This document shows positions 63,199 through 64,000 of a DNA stretch of 64,000 nt, piece after piece. The stretch's first letter is position 1, and every line of letters starts with the position of its first letter. A model generated the notes under the pieces. It was not told where the DNA came from. It searched no databases and was given only the letters and a program-made list of their open reading frames with translations. The translations under genes were made by a program, and so were the position numbers. Location of the stretch: assembly GCA_947177445.1 (NCBI GenBank), contig CAMWUL010000011.1:1-64000 (forward strand), in the 5' to 3' direction. Origin of the DNA: an uncultured Lachnospiraceae bacterium (GTDB lineage Bacteria; Bacillota; Clostridia; Lachnospirales; Lachnospiraceae).

Positions 63199-64000
63199 AG
63201 GTTCCTTTCTTTTTTGGCAGAGTGAAGGTGAATTCCGCTCCATGTCCGTGGTTGCGTCCTGCCAGAGTGCCCTGGTGGGCGTCGATGATGGTTTTGCAGA
63301 TCACCAGTCCGATGCCGATGCCCTTTTGGCCGTCCGCCGTGTGGGAAGCGGAATAATCCGTGCCGTCGAAAAGATGATCCAGAAGACTGTCAGGAAGTCC
63401 GCTTCCGTAGTCCCGGACGGTAAAGGAGACCCATTCGGGATGGTTTTCCACGATCAGCTCCACAGGCTCGTCCGTGCCGGAGTGGGACAATGCATTCTCC
63501 AATAAATTGATGGTCACCTGCTCGATGAGGATTGCATCCATGGGAAGCATGATAAGTTCCTCGGGGATCCGGGCCCGGATCCGACACGAGGGATGGCGCT
63601 TCTGCATTCTCTGGAGGGACTCGCCGATCACCTCCTCCACCGATTCCTCGCTGGTGCTGATAGCCATATCGTCGTTTCTGATCCGAGTGATTGATAACAG
63701 ATTTTCCACCATATTGACCAGCCAGCTGGAGTCTTCAAATATATTAGTCATGAGGGCCAGCTTTTCCTCCTCGGTAAGGTCGGCGTGGTGGTCCATATAA
63801 GCCTGGCTGTTGCCGATAATGCCGGTGAGAGGTGTGCGCAGGTCATGGGAAATGGCCCGAAGCAGATTGGCGCGGATTTTTTCTTTTTCGGCTTCGGCCA
63901 AAAGCCGTTCCCGTTCGGCAAGCGAGGCGGACTGCTTCGCCAGGCTGGAGGTGAGGGAGCCCAGCAGTAAGGTGATGGCTGTCATGCACAAAATAGTGAC
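63158..64000 (-). CDS. kdpD: KdpD-type sensor histidine kinase, partial at window edge
   Basis: The C-terminal part of a kinase of the KdpD type; the 5' end lies beyond the window, since the frame stays open to base 64000. A membrane segment end ('AITLLLGSLTSSLAKQSASL') is followed by the H-box 'AISHDLRTPLTGIIGNSQAY', the N-box 'EQVTINLLENALSHSG' and 'GIGIGLVICKTIIDAHQGT'. KdpD senses low potassium or osmotic stress and phosphorylates KdpE. Its 3' end overlaps kdpE by 41 bases. Confidence 0.85.
   Translation of the reverse strand, partial: VTILCMTAITLLLGSLTSSLAKQSASLAERERLLAEAEKEKIRANLLRAISHDLRTPLTGIIGNSQAYMDHHADLTEEEKLALMTNIFEDSSWLVNMVENLLSITRIRNDDMAISTSEESVEEVIGESLQRMQKRHPSCRIRARIPEELIMLPMDAILIEQVTINLLENALSHSGTDEPVELIVENHPEWVSFTVRDYGSGLPDSLLDHLFDGTDYSASHTADGQKGIGIGLVICKTIIDAHQGTLAGRNHGHGAEFTFTLPKKKGTYENKNTCSVSGRR

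Noticed and set aside
1..64000. Search for tRNA, rRNA, insertion sequences and integrases
   Set aside because: No cloverleaf, rRNA segment, transposase or integrase was recognised by eye in any intergenic region; a covariance-model search would be decisive.

Overview
The window looks like chromosomal DNA from an anaerobic, low-to-mid GC Firmicute of the class Clostridia, most likely a Lachnospiraceae-type gut organism. The reasons are strong AGGAGG ribosome sites, membrane-bound AraC regulators beside LplB-type sugar importers, a FabK/FabT fatty-acid cluster, LanFEG-type peptide-resistance genes, and ferredoxin-rich proteins. This is inference; no rRNA, tRNA, CRISPR array or transposase gene was seen.

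Layout. 1-1.3 kb: AT-rich remnants, an AlbA_2/ATPase-like fragment and a Fic gene with an internal deletion. 1.4-7.8 kb: a membrane AraC regulator divergent from an importer (lipoprotein plus two permeases). 7.9-13.8 kb: a MmgE/PrpD protein, an ArgH-like lyase and a TauE/SafE carrier, then a nucleoside hydrolase and a second AraC regulator. 13.9-17.5 kb: an AT-rich patch with a broken methyltransferase and an intact two-gene unit resembling the avilamycin-resistance rRNA methyltransferases AviRa and AviRb, then GNAT and YdbC/PC4 genes. 17.5-22.4 kb: LanFEG-type ABC transporter with its two-component system. 22.4-25 kb: two MerR/GyrI-like regulators and a Uma2 nuclease-fold protein.

25-37.5 kb: a glycan region with an unassigned protein, a GH78 alpha-L-rhamnosidase, a second sugar importer and a ROK regulator. 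Inside it sit two tandem Fe-S proteins of unknown role and a methyltransferase, controlled by an unusual duplicated operator. 37.7-41.1 kb: clpS-clpA-aat, an N-degron proteolysis operon. 41.2-48.9 kb: an NlpC/P60 enzyme, small secreted and membrane proteins, a zinc-ribbon/leucine-rich-repeat membrane protein, a DUF2264 protein and a chemoreceptor.

49.1-60.6 kb: type II fatty-acid synthesis (acpP, fabK, fabD, fabG, fabF, fabZ, a fused accD-accA, fabH), then a FabT-like MarR repressor, a degenerate sensor kinase without its phospho-histidine, and cardiolipin synthase. The last three overlap by ATGA junctions. The acpP promoter carries an array of TTTGATA sites, the expected FabT operators. accB and accC are not in the cluster. 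60.7-64 kb: an ECF sigma factor with a membrane partner, and convergent kdpE with a kdpD cut off by the window edge.

The points most worth a second look are the AviRa/AviRb pair, the tandem Fe-S proteins and their operator, the epimerase/lyase-like locus, the pseudokinase between the lipid regulator and cardiolipin synthase, and several structured non-coding elements.
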